This document shows positions 44,798-55,183 of a stretch of DNA of 64,000 nucleotides, piece by piece. The notes under the pieces are model-generated. The model made no database searches, was not told the origin of the DNA, and worked only from the letters and a program-made list of their open reading frames with translations. Numbering within the stretch: position 1 is the first letter of the stretch; each line of letters opens with the position of its first letter. The position numbers were made by a program, and so were the translations under genes. Source of the stretch: Serratia quinivorans (GTDB lineage Bacteria > Pseudomonadota > Gammaproteobacteria > Enterobacterales > Enterobacteriaceae); the NCBI GenBank assembly GCA_900457075.1, contig UGYN01000002.1:1364001-1428000 (forward strand), read 5' to 3'.

Positions 44798-45796
44798 TTA
44801 CTCGCGGAACAGTGCCTCAATGCTCAGGCCCTGCATTTGCAGAATTTCACGCAGACGGCGTAAACCTTCAACCTGGATCTGACGTACTCGCTCGCGAGTC
44901 AGGCCAATTTCACGACCCACATCTTCAAGCGTTGCCGCTTCGTAGCCCAGCAGGCCAAAACGACGCGCCAGCACTTCACGCTGTTTGGCGTTCAGTTCGA
45001 ACAACCATTTAACGATGCTCTGTTTCATGTCATCGTCTTGCGTGGTGTCTTCTGGTCCGTTGTCTTTCTCGTCGGCCAGAATGTCCAGCAAGGCTTTCTC
45101 CGAATCCCCACCCAATGGCGTATCGACAGAAGTGATACGTTCATTCAGGCGCAGCATACGGCTGACGTCATCGACCGGCTTGTCGAGTTGCTCTGCAATC
45201 TCTTCAGCGCTCGGTTCATGATCCAGTTTATGAGAAAGCTCGCGCGCGGTGCGCAAATAGACATTCAGTTCTTTAACAATGTGGATAGGCAAGCGGATAG
45301 TACGGGTTTGGTTCATGATCGCCCGTTCAATCGTCTGCCGGATCCACCAGGTTGCGTAAGTCGAGAAACGGAAACCGCGTTCTGGGTCAAACTTTTCCAC
45401 TGCGCGGATCAGACCGAGGTTACCCTCTTCAATCAGATCCAGCAGCGCCAGGCCGCGATTGCTGTAACGGCGGGCGATTTTCACCACCAACCGCAGGTTA
45501 CTTTCAATCATTCGGCGGCGGGACGGCACGTCACCGCGCAGTGCACGCCGCGCAAAATAAACTTCTTCCTCTGCGGTCAGCAGCGGAGAATAACCGATTT
45601 CGCCAAGATAGAGCTGCGTCGCATCCAATACGCGTTGGGTCACGCCTTGTGACAACAACTCTTCTTCCGCTAGATCACTCTCACTGGCCTCTTCTTCAAC
45701 CAGTGCTTTTTCGTCGAATGATTCCGCTTCCGTTGCGTTCTCGTCGAAATCCGCATCGTCATGTAACTCGTTAACTTTCAGCGTATTTTGGCTCAT
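44798..45796 (-). CDS. rpoS: RNA polymerase sigma factor RpoS
   Basis: A 332-residue stationary-phase sigma factor. Region 1.2-2 is seen in [20 protein letters not shown] and [20 protein letters not shown]. Region 2.4 is in [20 protein letters not shown], and region 4 is in [20 protein letters not shown]. The main rpoS promoter in E. coli lies inside nlpD, giving a long leader controlled by DsrA and RprA; the same layout is kept here (53-bp gap to nlpD). Confidence 0.98.
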   Translation of the reverse strand: MSQNTLKVNELHDDADFDENATEAESFDEKALVEEEASESDLAEEELLSQGVTQRVLDATQLYLGEIGYSPLLTAEEEVYFARRALRGDVPSRRRMIESNLRLVVKIARRYSNRGLALLDLIEEGNLGLIRAVEKFDPERGFRFSTYATWWIRQTIERAIMNQTRTIRLPIHIVKELNVYLRTARELSHKLDHEPSAEEIAEQLDKPVDDVSRMLRLNERITSVDTPLGGDSEKALLDILADEKDNGPEDTTQDDDMKQSIVKWLFELNAKQREVLARRFGLLGYEAATLEDVGREIGLTRERVRQIQVEGLRRLREILQMQGLSIEALFRE

Positions 45797-45849
45797 ATGC
45801 TGCTCCTACCCGTGATACCGCGAGCAGAATACAGCGTATTCTGCCCAAT

Positions 45850-46854
45850 CTATCGCTGCGGAAGATAACGCAGCGGGTTTACGGATTTCCCCTTGTAACG
45901 AATTTCAAAATGCAAACGTACTGAACTGGTTCCGGTGCTACCCATGGTGGCTATTTTTTGACCCGCCTTCACTTCTTGTTGTTCCCGGACCAGCATTGTG
46001 TCGTTGTGAGCGTAGGCGCTCAGGTAATCATCATTGTGTTTGATGATGATTAGATTACCGTAACCCCGTAAAGCGTTGCCTGCGTACACTACACGACCAT
46101 CGGCGGTAGCGAAGATAGGCTGCCCACGAGTCCCGGCGATATCGACACCTTTATTCCCACCTTCTGATGAGGAAAAGTTATCAATAATCTTACCGTCAGT
46201 TGGCCATCTCCAGGTACTTACTGGGGCGCTGTTGCTGACGGTGCTGCTCACTGGGGGAGCAACGACCGGTGCGGTAACAGGGGCTGTTGCGGTAGTTGCC
46301 GCCACTGCGCCTGCTGCAGGTAACATCTTACCTACATTCTGTTTACCCGAATTATCAGAATACGCGTTAGTTGATGGAGAATCAACCGTTGCAGTTTGTA
46401 TCTGAGAGGTCGATGGTGGCTTAGGAACACCGCCGCTGGTCGCGTCTGTTGCCGCCAGCATACCGCCGTTTCCGTTGGCGGAACCATTACCAAGCTGAAT
46501 GCTTTGGCCCACATTCAGGCTGTATGGCTCAGGGATATTGTTGCGCTGGGCCAGGTCACGGTAATCGTTTCCGGTGATCCAGGCGATGTAAAACAGCGTG
46601 TCTCCGCGCTTAACCGTGTAGGTATTGCCGCTGTAGCTCCCTTTGGGGATCGAAGTGTAACTGCGGTTGTAAACAATGTGCCCTTCAGCGTTAGCCTGCG
46701 CTCCAGCATTGCTGGATGCGGCGGCTCCGCCACCGTCCACGCTACTAATAGGGGCCGATGTCGATTCAGTGTTCGTACAACCTGCCAACCACAAACTTAC
46801 CATCGTACACACCGCAACCCGGCGTAATGTAATCATTGGGCTTCCCGTGCTCAT
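45850..46854 (-). CDS. nlpD: Murein hydrolase activator NlpD (lipoprotein)
   Basis: A 334-residue outer-membrane lipoprotein. The lipobox is in VSLWLAGC (cysteine near residue 26). A LysM domain is seen in [21 protein letters not shown] proline/threonine/valine-rich linker is followed by a degenerate LytM/M23 domain ([40 protein letters not shown]). It activates the amidase AmiC at the septum. The gene contains the rpoS promoter in E. coli. Confidence 0.97.
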   Translation of the reverse strand: MSTGSPMITLRRVAVCTMVSLWLAGCTNTESTSAPISSVDGGGAAASSNAGAQANAEGHIVYNRSYTSIPKGSYSGNTYTVKRGDTLFYIAWITGNDYRDLAQRNNIPEPYSLNVGQSIQLGNGSANGNGGMLAATDATSGGVPKPPSTSQIQTATVDSPSTNAYSDNSGKQNVGKMLPAAGAVAATTATAPVTAPVVAPPVSSTVSNSAPVSTWRWPTDGKIIDNFSSSEGGNKGVDIAGTRGQPIFATADGRVVYAGNALRGYGNLIIIKHNDDYLSAYAHNDTMLVREQQEVKAGQKIATMGSTGTSSVRLHFEIRYKGKSVNPLRYLPQR

Positions 46855-47160
46855 GCTTCCCCCATGACAGCAATATCAGCGATATATCCAAATACCCTTT
46901 ACATGGTAGCTGAGCTTTTAACATTCTCTCGATTTCTACCCTGAAAGGTGCCCACGGCCGATCCCTGAACGTCAGGAAATCTCATACCGGAGCCTCAAAA
47001 CAGCGCGCCAATGCTAACCACATTAGCGCTGCTGCACCATAAGACAACTACGCAGAAAGGCAATTGTATTGAAAATTAGTTTTATTGAAACGTTAAAACA
47101 TTAACCGGAGGTGATGAAAGTGCAACAGATTTCGTTTCCTGCCGAAAATTCAGACAATCG
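46855..47160. other. Intergenic region between nlpD and pcm
   Basis: 306 bp, longer than the gap in E. coli. It should contain the nlpD promoter on the minus strand. On the plus strand an AT-rich stretch (47060-47104) precedes a very strong ribosome-binding site at 47107-47115 and a short open frame (listed separately). Confidence 0.5.
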
Positions 47161-47164
47161 CTAG
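47114..47164 (+). CDS. Possible 16-residue small protein with a perfect Shine-Dalgarno
   Basis: GGAGGTGAT at 47107-47115 is fully complementary to the 3' end of 16S rRNA. The ATG at 47114 overlaps it, and an in-frame GTG at 47120 has ideal spacing (7 bp from GGAGGT). The frame reads [16 protein letters not shown] and stops at 47164, over the end of pcm on the other strand. It has no membrane segment. Nothing else supports it, so expression needs checking. Confidence 0.3.
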   Translation: MKVQQISFPAENSDNR

Positions 47165-47787
47165 GCCAGTTCACCCTTCACCAGGGGAACAAAACGCACC
47201 GCTTCGACGGTATCGATAACAAACTCGCTTCCCTGTCGCCGAATGTACTTCAGAGTTTGGGCCTGCTCACCGACAGGTAACACCAGAATGCCACCGTCGT
47301 CCAACTGCTCCATCAGCGCCGGAGGGATCTCCGGCGGCGCTGCTGTGACAATGATGGCATCAAACGGCCCTCGCGATGCCCAACCCTGCCAGCCATCGCC
47401 ATGACGAGTGGAAACATTGTGAAGATCGAGTTGTTTCAGCCGCCGCTTGGCCTGCCATTGCAGCCCCTTAATACGTTCAACGGAACAAACATGCTGTACC
47501 AGATGCGCCAGGATAGCGGTTTGATAGCCAGAACCGGTGCCGATCTCCAATACTCTGGAGGTTGGCGTCAGATTCAGCAGTTCGGTCATGCGTGCAACCA
47601 TATAAGGTTGAGAGATAGTTTGGCCGGAGCCAATAGGTAACGCCGTATTCTCATAAGCCTTGTGTTCAAGTGCCTCATCAACAAAGCGTTCACGCGGCAC
47701 TGCTTCGATCGCCTGTAGCAACCGTTCGTCCCGGATCCCCTGTTGACGCAGCTGCGTCAGCAATGTTTGCATACGCTTGTTCACCAT
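47161..47787 (-). CDS. pcm: Protein-L-isoaspartate O-methyltransferase
   Basis: A 208-residue SAM-dependent methyltransferase ([40 protein letters not shown]) that starts repair of damaged aspartyl residues. The start at 47787 ([10 protein letters not shown]) matches E. coli; the frame opens ten codons earlier. It overlaps surE by 7 bp. Confidence 0.96.
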   Translation of the reverse strand: MVNKRMQTLLTQLRQQGIRDERLLQAIEAVPRERFVDEALEHKAYENTALPIGSGQTISQPYMVARMTELLNLTPTSRVLEIGTGSGYQTAILAHLVQHVCSVERIKGLQWQAKRRLKQLDLHNVSTRHGDGWQGWASRGPFDAIIVTAAPPEIPPALMEQLDDGGILVLPVGEQAQTLKYIRRQGSEFVIDTVEAVRFVPLVKGELA

Positions 47788-48542
47788 TCCCCGCCAACCC
47801 CTGCTTTGGTTAACCACGTTTTTACCACGTCCTGGGCTGCATAAGCGGTTAAATCCACCTGCAGTGGCGTGATGGCCACATAACCCTGTTCTACCGCAGC
47901 GAAATCCGTGTCCGGCCCGGCATCAAACTTATCACCAGGCGGCCCAATCCAATAGAGATTTTGCCCACGCGGATCTTGTTGGCAGAACACTTTGTCAGCC
48001 GGATGGCGACTACCGCAGCGGGTCACACGAATGCCCTTAATCTGGTCCAGCGGCAAATCCGGCACGTTGATATTCAGAATTTTACCGGTTCGCAACGGTT
48101 CGCGCTGTAACGCACGCAGCACCCGGCAGGTGATCACCGCGGCGGTCGCATAATGCTGATGGCCGTTCAACGACACGGCCAGCGCAGGCAATCCCAAATG
48201 GCGTCCTTCCATAGCAGCCGCTACGGTGCCGGAATAAATAACGTCATCACCCAGATTGGGGCCCGCATTGATGCCGGAAACCACGATATCCGGCGCAGGC
48301 TGCATCAGGGCATTCACTCCCAGATACACGCAGTCTGTCGGCGTTCCCTGCTGTACGGCGATATCTCCATTGGGCATCGTCAGGGTGCGCAATGGAGATT
48401 CCAGCGTCAGCGCATTGGAAGAACCACTGCGGTTACGATCGGGTGCCACAACTTGCACTTCGGCGAACTCTCTCAATGCCGCCGCCAGCACCTGGATGCC
48501 CGGGGCGGTCACGCCGTCGTCATTACTCAGCAATATCCGCAT
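47781..48542 (-). CDS. surE: 5'/3'-nucleotidase SurE
   Basis: A 253-residue SurE phosphatase with the metal site [20 protein letters not shown] and [20 protein letters not shown]. It acts on nucleoside monophosphates and is a stationary-phase survival factor. In E. coli truD overlaps surE; here the two are 270 bp apart with a terminator between, so surE-pcm form their own unit. Confidence 0.97.
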   Translation of the reverse strand: MRILLSNDDGVTAPGIQVLAAALREFAEVQVVAPDRNRSGSSNALTLESPLRTLTMPNGDIAVQQGTPTDCVYLGVNALMQPAPDIVVSGINAGPNLGDDVIYSGTVAAAMEGRHLGLPALAVSLNGHQHYATAAVITCRVLRALQREPLRTGKILNINVPDLPLDQIKGIRVTRCGSRHPADKVFCQQDPRGQNLYWIGPPGDKFDAGPDTDFAAVEQGYVAITPLQVDLTAYAAQDVVKTWLTKAGVGGEW

Positions 48543-48784
48543 AAAAGATTGTCTTCTTTTTTATCTCTCAATCAGAACGCCTTTAACGCGGCCTGGTATT
48601 TAAATACTCGAAATCAACGCCCAAAAGGAGGGACTTAACCAGCAGATATTATGTTTACTCCCCCCGACATGTCCAGTCACCAAGGGAAAAGACGATTTTT
48701 CGCGCTGCTCCAGGCCTCGTGTTAGCACCGAAAACCGCAGTTGGGCAAACACACCTCATTACGTCGTCATGCTCCAGACGAAAA

Positions 48785-48807
48785 AAAACCTGCATAAGCA
48801 GGTTTTT
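48785..48807. terminator. Terminator after truD
   Basis: AAAACCTGC (48785-48793), loop ATAA, GCAGGTTTTT (48798-48807). On the minus strand it follows the truD stop by 6 bp. It has T/A runs on both sides. Confidence 0.88.
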
Positions 48808-48812
48808 AATTA

Positions 48813-49859
48813 TTACTCACTAATATCCGCATCACTACTGTCCTGCCGCATAATTTCGCGCACCACGCTGGTGGCGAAACTGCCGGCCGGCAGCCAAAAA
48901 CGCAGTTCAACGGTGGCATCATCCCACCATTCCCACTGCATGTTTTTTGGCTGTAACAGCAACGCACGGCGGGCCGGATCAACACGCTCACGCTTTAAAA
49001 GCGCCATCAGTTCCGGTTGCTCCAGCAAGCACTGCTGTTCAAAACTCAGTGCTTCACCGGCGGTACCGGGTTCGCCGTCACCCGGCAAAGGAGCGGTAAT
49101 CATCAGTTCGCCGGCATCCAGCCGCTGTTGCAGCGCTTCCAGCTCTTCCGGCTTGGCGACAAACCAACTGCCACGCCCACTGAGCTGTAAGGCATCACCT
49201 TCCAGCACGGTATGTTGTTGCTGGTTGGCCAAGCGTCGGCTGGCAATCAAATTAAACAGCGCACTGCGGCTGGCGGAAAGATAAAAACTGCGCTTGCTGC
49301 GTTCTTTAACCCGGATCTCATCATTTGCCCAACGGCGCGCCATCACCAGGTTATTGCCGCCGCGACCAAAGCGCTGGCTGCCAAAATAGTTTGGCACGCC
49401 GCCGGCCGCAATCGCCTTCAGCCGCGGTTCGACATCCTGACGGTCGGAAATATGACGCAGCACCAGGGTGAAAGCATTGCCTTTTAGCGTGCCTATACGC
49501 ATTTTGCGCAGGTGGCGGGCGCTGGCCAGCACTTCGCAGCCTTCCAGTGAAAACTGAGTAAAATCAGGTGTCTCTTTGCCCGGTAGATGCAGGCAGAACC
49601 ATTGTTCGGTCACCGCATGGCGATCTTTCAGACCCGCGTAACTGACAGAACGGGCGTGAATACCGGCAAAGCGCGCCAAATAATCGGCGACAAACTGAGT
49701 GTTACAACCGTTCTTGCGGATGTTCACCAGCACATGTTCGCCTTCGCCGTCCGGCTCAAAGCCCAGGTCTTCCACCACCACAAAATCTTCCGGGTTGGCT
49801 TTCAACACGCCGGTGCTCTGTGGCTGGCCATGCAGCCAGGTCAGATTAGCCATATCCAT
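48813..49859 (-). CDS. truD: tRNA pseudouridine(13) synthase TruD
   Basis: A 348-residue TruD ([40 protein letters not shown], which contains the catalytic aspartate of the GxKD motif). It modifies U13 in tRNA-Glu. It overlaps or abuts ispF (4-bp gap) in the ftsB-ispD-ispF-truD operon. Confidence 0.97.
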   Translation of the reverse strand: MDMANLTWLHGQPQSTGVLKANPEDFVVVEDLGFEPDGEGEHVLVNIRKNGCNTQFVADYLARFAGIHARSVSYAGLKDRHAVTEQWFCLHLPGKETPDFTQFSLEGCEVLASARHLRKMRIGTLKGNAFTLVLRHISDRQDVEPRLKAIAAGGVPNYFGSQRFGRGGNNLVMARRWANDEIRVKERSKRSFYLSASRSALFNLIASRRLANQQQHTVLEGDALQLSGRGSWFVAKPEELEALQQRLDAGELMITAPLPGDGEPGTAGEALSFEQQCLLEQPELMALLKRERVDPARRALLLQPKNMQWEWWDDATVELRFWLPAGSFATSVVREIMRQDSSDADISE

Positions 49860-49863
49860 GCGT

Positions 49864-50337
49864 TTATTCCTTGATCAACAAGGCAACCGCTTCGCAGGCA
49901 ATGCCCTCGCCGCGCCCGGTGAAACCGAGCTGTTCGGTGGTGGTAGCCTTAACGTTGACGTCGTCCATATGGCATTGCAGATCTTCCGCCAGGAATACGC
50001 GCATTTGCGGGATATGCGGCGCCATTTTAGGGGCCTGGGCAATAATGGTGATATCCAGGTTACCCAGACGATAGCCTTTGGCGCGGATGCGTTTCCAGGC
50101 CTCACGCAGCAGAACGCGGCTGTCGGCCCCTTTGAATGCCGGGTCGGTATCCGGGAACAGCTTGCCGATATCCCCCAGCGCCGCCGCCCCCAACAGAGCA
50201 TCGGTCGCCGCATGCAGCGCCACGTCACCGTCGGAGTGAGCCAGCAAACCTTTTTCATAAGGGATACGAACACCACCGATCACCAGCGGCCCTTCGCCAC
50301 CAAATTTATGTACGTCAAAACCGTGACCGATACGCAT
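49864..50337 (-). CDS. ispF: 2-C-methyl-D-erythritol 2,4-cyclodiphosphate synthase
   Basis: A 157-residue Isp[21 protein letters not shown] with the zinc ligands in GFDVHKF and the [20 protein letters not shown] segment. Fifth step of the MEP isoprenoid pathway. It lies 10 bp after ispD. Confidence 0.98.
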   Translation of the reverse strand: MRIGHGFDVHKFGGEGPLVIGGVRIPYEKGLLAHSDGDVALHAATDALLGAAALGDIGKLFPDTDPAFKGADSRVLLREAWKRIRAKGYRLGNLDITIIAQAPKMAPHIPQMRVFLAEDLQCHMDDVNVKATTTEQLGFTGRGEGIACEAVALLIKE

Positions 50338-50347
50338 GATGCGCTCC

Positions 50348-51055
50348 TTAATTGTCCAACTGAGTTAAGTAAAAGGCCGCCAGCGCCAAATCTTCCGGGC
50401 GCGTGACTTTAATATTGTCCGAGCGTCCACTGACCAGCAGCGGATGATAGCCACAATGCTCCAGGGCAGAAGCCTCATCGGTGACCGTCGCACCGTCATC
50501 CATCGCTCGCTGCAGGCAGAGCTTGAGCAACGCCAGCGGGAACAGTTGCGGAGTTAACGCATGCCACAGATCCTGGCGTTCAACGGTGTGGGAGATAGTA
50601 CTGCGACCAGGTTCGGCACGCTTCATGGTGTCACGTACCGGCGCGGCCAAAATGCCCCCCACCTCGCTGTGTTCGGTGATCGCCAGCAGGCGTTCCAGAT
50701 CCTCGGCATGCAGGCAGGGCCTTGCCGCGTCGTGTACCAGCACCCATTTGGCCTCGCCGGCCAGTTGCAACCCGGCCATCACCGAATCGGCGCGTTGCTG
50801 ACCGCCGACGGTGACCCGCACGCGCGGATCTTTGGCAATCGGTAACTGGTGGAACTGCTGGTCATCGGGACCGATCGCCACAATCACCTGCGGAATACGC
50901 GGATGGCGCAATAGCGCATGGATCGCGTGCTCGAGAATGGTTTGGTGGCCGATGGTTAAATACTGCTTCGGGCAATCCGCCTGCATACGGCTGCCGATAC
51001 CGGCAGCGGGCAGGACGGCAATCACCGGTGGAAAGGTTCCTGCGGAGTGATTCAT
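50348..51055 (-). CDS. ispD: 2-C-methyl-D-erythritol 4-phosphate cytidylyltransferase
   Basis: A 235-residue Isp[21 protein letters not shown] (nucleotide-binding loop), [12 protein letters not shown] and [20 protein letters not shown]. Third step of the MEP pathway. It lies 3 bp after ftsB. Confidence 0.98.
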   Translation of the reverse strand: MNHSAGTFPPVIAVLPAAGIGSRMQADCPKQYLTIGHQTILEHAIHALLRHPRIPQVIVAIGPDDQQFHQLPIAKDPRVRVTVGGQQRADSVMAGLQLAGEAKWVLVHDAARPCLHAEDLERLLAITEHSEVGGILAAPVRDTMKRAEPGRSTISHTVERQDLWHALTPQLFPLALLKLCLQRAMDDGATVTDEASALEHCGYHPLLVSGRSDNIKVTRPEDLALAAFYLTQLDN

Positions 51056-51058
51056 GCG

Positions 51059-51379
51059 TTACTTTTGTAGGTTATTTTGCGAGGAGGACGCCGCGTTGCG
51101 TCTGGATTGGTCAGGAACCAGACGATAGAAAGTCTCACCGGGCTTGATCATGCTCAGTTCATTGCGCGCACGCTCTTCGATCGCTTCCTGACCGCCGTTC
51201 AAATCGTCGATTTCGGCGAACAGCTGATCGTTACGCGCTTTCAATTTAGCATTGCTGCCCTGCTGGACCGCAACGTCATCATTGACCCGCACGTAATCGT
51301 GAACACCATTTTTGCCCAGCCACAGTGAATACTGTAACCAACCGAGCAATGCCAGCAATAACAGCGTAAGTTTTCCCAT
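51059..51379 (-). CDS. ftsB: Cell division protein FtsB
   Basis: A 106-residue bitopic protein with a short N-terminal membrane helix ([20 protein letters not shown]) and a periplasmic coiled coil ([20 protein letters not shown]). It joins FtsL and FtsQ in the divisome. It is the first gene of the operon with ispD, ispF and truD. Confidence 0.97.
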   Translation of the reverse strand: MGKLTLLLLALLGWLQYSLWLGKNGVHDYVRVNDDVAVQQGSNAKLKARNDQLFAEIDDLNGGQEAIEERARNELSMIKPGETFYRLVPDQSRRNAASSSQNNLQK

Positions 51380-51784
51380 CTCCGCCCCTGAAAAACCGCC
51401 TAATCATCCCACAACTTTTCGTTGGACTCCACACTGGGAACGGCATTTCACCGCCAAATTCAGAGTAGGATGAGAATTTCTTGAGTTTATAACCTAAATT
51501 CGCGCCGAAAGCGGCAAAAAAAAGCACTTTCACCCGATAACTCACCGCTCGACCTCTCTGTAATCCCACTCTCAGAGTTTTTATCGGTTATGCAGCAAGA
51601 AAAACTGGCTGCGCCGCCATTTCACCAACGCTTCCGCCAATCACAATAGAAAAGTGCATATTTATCACCATTAAAAATCACACCATCAGGTAGCAGTTGT
51701 ATTTTTATTCATTGAAGGTTATTTTTATGCACACATAGTGCATAAATAAATCCAATGAATAACTTTTAATTATCGGGGATAGTG
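51380..51784. promoter_or_regulatory. Divergent control region between ftsB and an ABC transporter operon, with concentric palindromes
   Basis: No gene is visible in these 405 bp. The left part should contain the ftsB promoter. The right part has two nearly concentric perfect inverted repeats. TTATTCATTG (51705-51714) is mirrored by CAATGAATAA (51753-51762). Inside, TTTATGCAC (51724-51732) is mirrored by GTGCATAAA (51738-51746), with centres at 51733.5 and 51735. A further GTGCATA lies at 51654-51660. The arrangement ends 23 bp before the transporter gene. It may be an operator, an ArgR-like half-site pair, or an mRNA hairpin. Confidence 0.6.
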
Positions 51785-52555
51785 ATGTTAAAACGCATAA
51801 TTCTGATTGGCGCCTGCCTGGCCGCCACCCTGTCGGCTTCTGCTCTGGCGGCAGAACCCACTTACGTCGTCGGCTCCGGCGGCACCTATCGTCCGTTCGA
51901 ATTCGAAAACAGCAGCAAACAGCTGGAAGGCTTTGATATTGATATCATCAAGGCCGTCGCCAAGGCCGAAGGCTTCCAGGTCAAGCTGGTAAATACACCG
52001 TGGGAAGGCATCTTTGCCACGCTGAACTCCGGCGATCGCGACATCATTATTTCCGGCATCACCATCACCGATAAACGCAAGCAAATGGTTGATTTCTCTG
52101 CCCCTTATTTCCCGGCGGAGCAGACCATCGTGGTTCCCAAAGACTCTCAAGTGAACTCTATTGCCGCGCTGAAAGCGCTGAAAGTTGGCGTGGTGAACTC
52201 CAGCACCGGCGACATCGTGGTATCCGACGTGCTGGGTAAAAACAGCACCGCCATCAAACGTTTCGACAATACCCCGCTGCTGCTGCAGGAGTTGTACGAA
52301 GACGGCATCGGCGCAGCCGTAGGCGACGTTGGCGTAGCCAAGTTCTACATAAAAACCCACCCGGAAAAAGAGTTCAAATTGGTGTCAGACGCCAAATTCG
52401 AACGTCAGTATTTCGGCATTGCCGTTGCCAAAGGCAACGATGAACTACGCGGTAAAATCAACGCCGGCCTGAAGAAAATCATCGCCGACGGAACCTACGC
52501 CAAAATTTACCAGGCCTGGTTTGACAGCAACGTGCCGACACTGCCTGCCGAATAA
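51785..52555 (+). CDS. Amino-acid ABC transporter, periplasmic binding protein
   Basis: A 256-residue family 3 solute-binding protein. The signal peptide is MLKRIILIGACLAATLSASA, with cleavage after ALA near residue 22. The start is taken at the ATG 51785; a GTG one codon earlier is in frame. Typical blocks: GTYRPFEFENSSKQLEGFDI, IISGITITDKRKQMVDFSAP and YAKIYQAWFDSNVPTLPAE. The substrate is probably a polar amino acid but cannot be named. It heads a three-gene operon and is followed by a stable hairpin that may keep its level above that of the membrane parts. Confidence 0.88.
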   Translation: MLKRIILIGACLAATLSASALAAEPTYVVGSGGTYRPFEFENSSKQLEGFDIDIIKAVAKAEGFQVKLVNTPWEGIFATLNSGDRDIIISGITITDKRKQMVDFSAPYFPAEQTIVVPKDSQVNSIAALKALKVGVVNSSTGDIVVSDVLGKNSTAIKRFDNTPLLLQELYEDGIGAAVGDVGVAKFYIKTHPEKEFKLVSDAKFERQYFGIAVAKGNDELRGKINAGLKKIIADGTYAKIYQAWFDSNVPTLPAE

Positions 52556-52566
52556 GCCTTAAGTGA

Positions 52567-52588
52567 CCGGAGCTCGCCCGAGCTCCGG
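52567..52588 (+). other. Intercistronic hairpin after the binding protein gene
   Basis: CCGGAGCTCG (52567-52576) / CGAGCTCCGG (52579-52588): a 10-bp perfect stem with no U-tract. Such hairpins commonly protect the mRNA of binding proteins from 3' decay. Confidence 0.75.
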
Positions 52589-52626
52589 AGCAACACTATC
52601 GTGAGAACACCGAGAAGGAACACCCA

Positions 52627-53391
52627 TTGAATTTCCGTTGGGAGATTATCCAGGAATATGCCCCGTTGTTTATGGAAGGCGCCTGGATGACCATCAAATG
52701 CACCATTATCTGCGTGATACTGGGCACCACCTGGGGGCTGCTCCTGGGGTTAGGCCGTCTGGCGCAAGCGCCGCATGGCATCTGGAAACCAATACTGCAT
52801 TACGGCGTACAGTGGCCGGTGCGCATTTATATCAGCGCCTTCCGCGGTACGCCGCTGTTCGTGCAGATCATGGTGGTGCACTTCGCCCTGGTGCCGCTGT
52901 TTATTAACCCGCGTGACGGCCTGCTGGTCACCAACGGCCTGATGAGCAGTGATTTCGCCCGTGCATTGCGCTCCGACTATGGCGCATTTCTCTCCTGCGT
53001 GGTGGCGATAACGCTCAACGCCGGTGCCTACGTCTCGGAAATTTTCCGCGCCGGTATTCAGTCAATCGATCGCGGCCAGATGGAAGCTTCGCGCTCGCTG
53101 GGCATGGGCTACGGCAAAACCATGCGCAAAGTGATCCTGCCGCAGGCATTCCGTCGCATGCTGCCACCGCTGGGCAATAACGCCATTGCCATCGTCAAGG
53201 ATTCCTCACTGGCCTCCGCCATCGGTCTGGCCGATTTGGCCTATGCAGCCCGGACGGTTTCCGGCGCTTATGCCACCTATTGGGAGCCTTACCTGACCAT
53301 TTCGCTGGTCTATTGGGTCCTCACCTTCCTGCTTTCGCTGATGGTGCAACACATGGAAAAGAGGTTCGGGAAAAGTGATTCGCGTACATAA
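52627..53391 (+). CDS. Amino-acid ABC transporter, permease
   Basis: A 254-residue His/Glu/Gln-type permease starting with TTG 52627 (AAGGA site at 52614-52618). Several membrane segments ([40 protein letters not shown]). The EAA loop that contacts the ATPase is [20 protein letters not shown]. It overlaps the ATPase gene by 17 bp. Only one permease gene is present, so it must act as a homodimer. Confidence 0.9.
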   Translation: MNFRWEIIQEYAPLFMEGAWMTIKCTIICVILGTTWGLLLGLGRLAQAPHGIWKPILHYGVQWPVRIYISAFRGTPLFVQIMVVHFALVPLFINPRDGLLVTNGLMSSDFARALRSDYGAFLSCVVAITLNAGAYVSEIFRAGIQSIDRGQMEASRSLGMGYGKTMRKVILPQAFRRMLPPLGNNAIAIVKDSSLASAIGLADLAYAARTVSGAYATYWEPYLTISLVYWVLTFLLSLMVQHMEKRFGKSDSRT

Positions 53392-54097
53392 CCTGCAAAA
53401 ACAATTCGGCGAAAGCCACGTACTGCGTGGTATCTCCTGCGAGATCGCGGCCAACGAAGTGGTCTGCGTCATTGGCCCATCCGGTTCCGGTAAAAGTACC
53501 TTTCTGCGCTGTATCAACGCGCTGGAGACTCTTTCCGGCGGCGAAGTCCTGGTCAACGGTTTCGCCATTCACAGCCAGAAAACCGATCTCAATAAAATGC
53601 GTGAAAGCGTGGGGATGGTGTTTCAGCGCTTTAACCTGTTCCCGCATATGACGGTGCTGGAGAACATCATTATGGCGCCGATGGGGGTGAAAAAGCTTTC
53701 GCGTGCCGACGCCATCCTGCGTGCAGAAGCGCTGTTACGCAAAGTGGGTCTGTTGGACAAGATAGACGCCTATCCCAGCAGCCTGTCCGGCGGCCAACAA
53801 CAACGGGTGGCCATTGCCCGGGCGCTGGCGATGGAGCCAAAAATCATGTTGTTCGACGAACCCACCTCAGCACTTGATCCCGAGTTGGTCGGCGAAGTGC
53901 TGGCGGTGATGAAGTCATTGGCACACGAAGGTATGACCATGGTGGTGGTGACCCACGAGATGGGCTTTGCCCGTGAAGTGGCCGATCGGGTGTTGTTTAT
54001 CGATCAGGGGATCATTCAGGAAGAAGGCACACCGCAGCAGATTTTCAGCAATCCGACCAACCCGCGCACTCAGGCTTTTCTAAGCAAAGTTTTGTAA
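53375..54097 (+). CDS. Amino-acid ABC transporter, ATP-binding protein
   Basis: A 240-residue ATPase of the GlnQ/HisP type starting with GTG 53375. Walker A is GPSGSGKST (G34-T42), the signature is [15 protein letters not shown], Walker B is [13 protein letters not shown], and the H-loop is in [17 protein letters not shown]. It powers the transporter made by the two genes before it. Confidence 0.93.
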   Translation: MIRVHNLQKQFGESHVLRGISCEIAANEVVCVIGPSGSGKSTFLRCINALETLSGGEVLVNGFAIHSQKTDLNKMRESVGMVFQRFNLFPHMTVLENIIMAPMGVKKLSRADAILRAEALLRKVGLLDKIDAYPSSLSGGQQQRVAIARALAMEPKIMLFDEPTSALDPELVGEVLAVMKSLAHEGMTMVVVTHEMGFAREVADRVLFIDQGIIQEEGTPQQIFSNPTNPRTQAFLSKVL

Positions 54098-54149
54098 CCT
54101 TCGGCACGGCTTTGCAATGCTTCGGGCGCAGGCAACTGCGCCCACTCTC

Positions 54150-54467
54150 TCACCAGCCGGTGAGAAAACTGAATACCAGCCAGAACAGACACAGCACGAT
54201 AGCGCCGGTCAGCAGCAGCGTCAGGATCAGGCGACCGCGCAACAGCATGCTGAGCGTGATGCCAATCAGTACCGATACCGGCATCAGGGCCAGGAAGAAC
54301 GGCCAGGTGTAGAGCAGGAAGAAGAGCGTGTTGGAACCGTAGACCACAAAAGGCACCGCGAACGCCAGCCAGTAGAAAACAAAGCCGCAGACACCGCCCA
54401 GGAAAGAATAAGAGGGTTCCTCATTCTCCTGGTTTGAGTCAATCAAGATAGGCGAGACATTTTGCAT
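54150..54467 (-). CDS. ygbE: Inner membrane protein YgbE (DUF3561)
   Basis: A 105-residue membrane protein with three hydrophobic segments (GFVFYWLAFAVPFVVYG; LLYTWPFFLALMPVSVLIGI; LILTLLLTGAIVLCLFWLVF). It matches YgbE, which lies between ftsB and cysC in E. coli. Its function is unknown. The ABC operon has been inserted between it and ftsB relative to E. coli. Confidence 0.9.
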   Translation of the reverse strand: MQNVSPILIDSNQENEEPSYSFLGGVCGFVFYWLAFAVPFVVYGSNTLFFLLYTWPFFLALMPVSVLIGITLSMLLRGRLILTLLLTGAIVLCLFWLVFSFLTGW

Positions 54468-54510
54468 AGTGATCCCTGGTTATTCGGCACGCTCTCCGGC
54501 GGGCTTAGCG

Positions 54511-54546
54511 TAAAAAGCGTATGGCGCAAAAACGCCACACGCTTTT
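54511..54546 (-). terminator. Terminator after cysC
   Basis: AAAAGCGT (54513-54520) / ACGCTTTT (54539-54546) with an inner GGCG (54523-54526) / CGCC (54533-54536). The minus strand ends in a U-run. It closes the cysG-cysD-cysN-cysC operon. Confidence 0.85.
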
Positions 54547-54552
54547 CTGAAT

Positions 54553-55182
54553 TCAGGGTTTGATAATAGCCCGACCACGCAGCACGTCTAACAATTGCGC
54601 AATCAAATTTGTTACCAATTGTTGGCCATCAAGGTGAATATCCGGCCGTTGCGGAGCCTCGTAAACCGAGTCAATTCCGGTGAAATTACGCAGTTCCCCG
54701 GCCCGGGCTTTTTTGTACAACCCCTTCGGATCGCGCTGCTCACAAATCGCCAGTGGCGTGTCGACAAACACCTCGATAAAGCGCTCTTCATCAAGCAGTT
54801 CGCGCACCATCTGCCGTTCTGTGCGGTGCGGTGAAATAAACGCGGTCAGCACCACTAGCCCGGCATCTACCATCAGTTTGGACACTTCACCCACGCGGCG
54901 AATATTCTCGCGCCGATCGTCATCTGAGAATCCCAGATCGCGGCACAGGCCGTGACGCACGTTATCGCCATCCAGCAAATAGGTGCTGACGCCAAGGGCG
55001 TGCAGCGCCTGCTCCAGCGCACCGGCAACGGTGGATTTACCCGAGCCGGACAGCCCGGTAAACCACAGCACCACGCCTTTATGGCCATTACGGGCTTCGC
55101 GATCCGCACGCGCTACCGCATGCGGATGCCAGACCACGTTGTCATCATCCGGCCCGGTGGGTCGTTGCTCTACGTCGGCCAC
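54553..55182 (-). CDS. cysC: Adenylyl-sulfate kinase
   Basis: A 209-residue APS kinase: P-loop [20 protein letters not shown] and [20 protein letters not shown]. It makes PAPS from APS. It starts with GTG at 55182, one base after the cysN stop, so translation is coupled. The N-terminus ([14 protein letters not shown]) is about eight residues longer than in E. coli (201 in total there). Confidence 0.97.
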   Translation of the reverse strand: MADVEQRPTGPDDDNVVWHPHAVARADREARNGHKGVVLWFTGLSGSGKSTVAGALEQALHALGVSTYLLDGDNVRHGLCRDLGFSDDDRRENIRRVGEVSKLMVDAGLVVLTAFISPHRTERQMVRELLDEERFIEVFVDTPLAICEQRDPKGLYKKARAGELRNFTGIDSVYEAPQRPDIHLDGQQLVTNLIAQLLDVLRGRAIIKP

Positions 55183-55183
55183 G

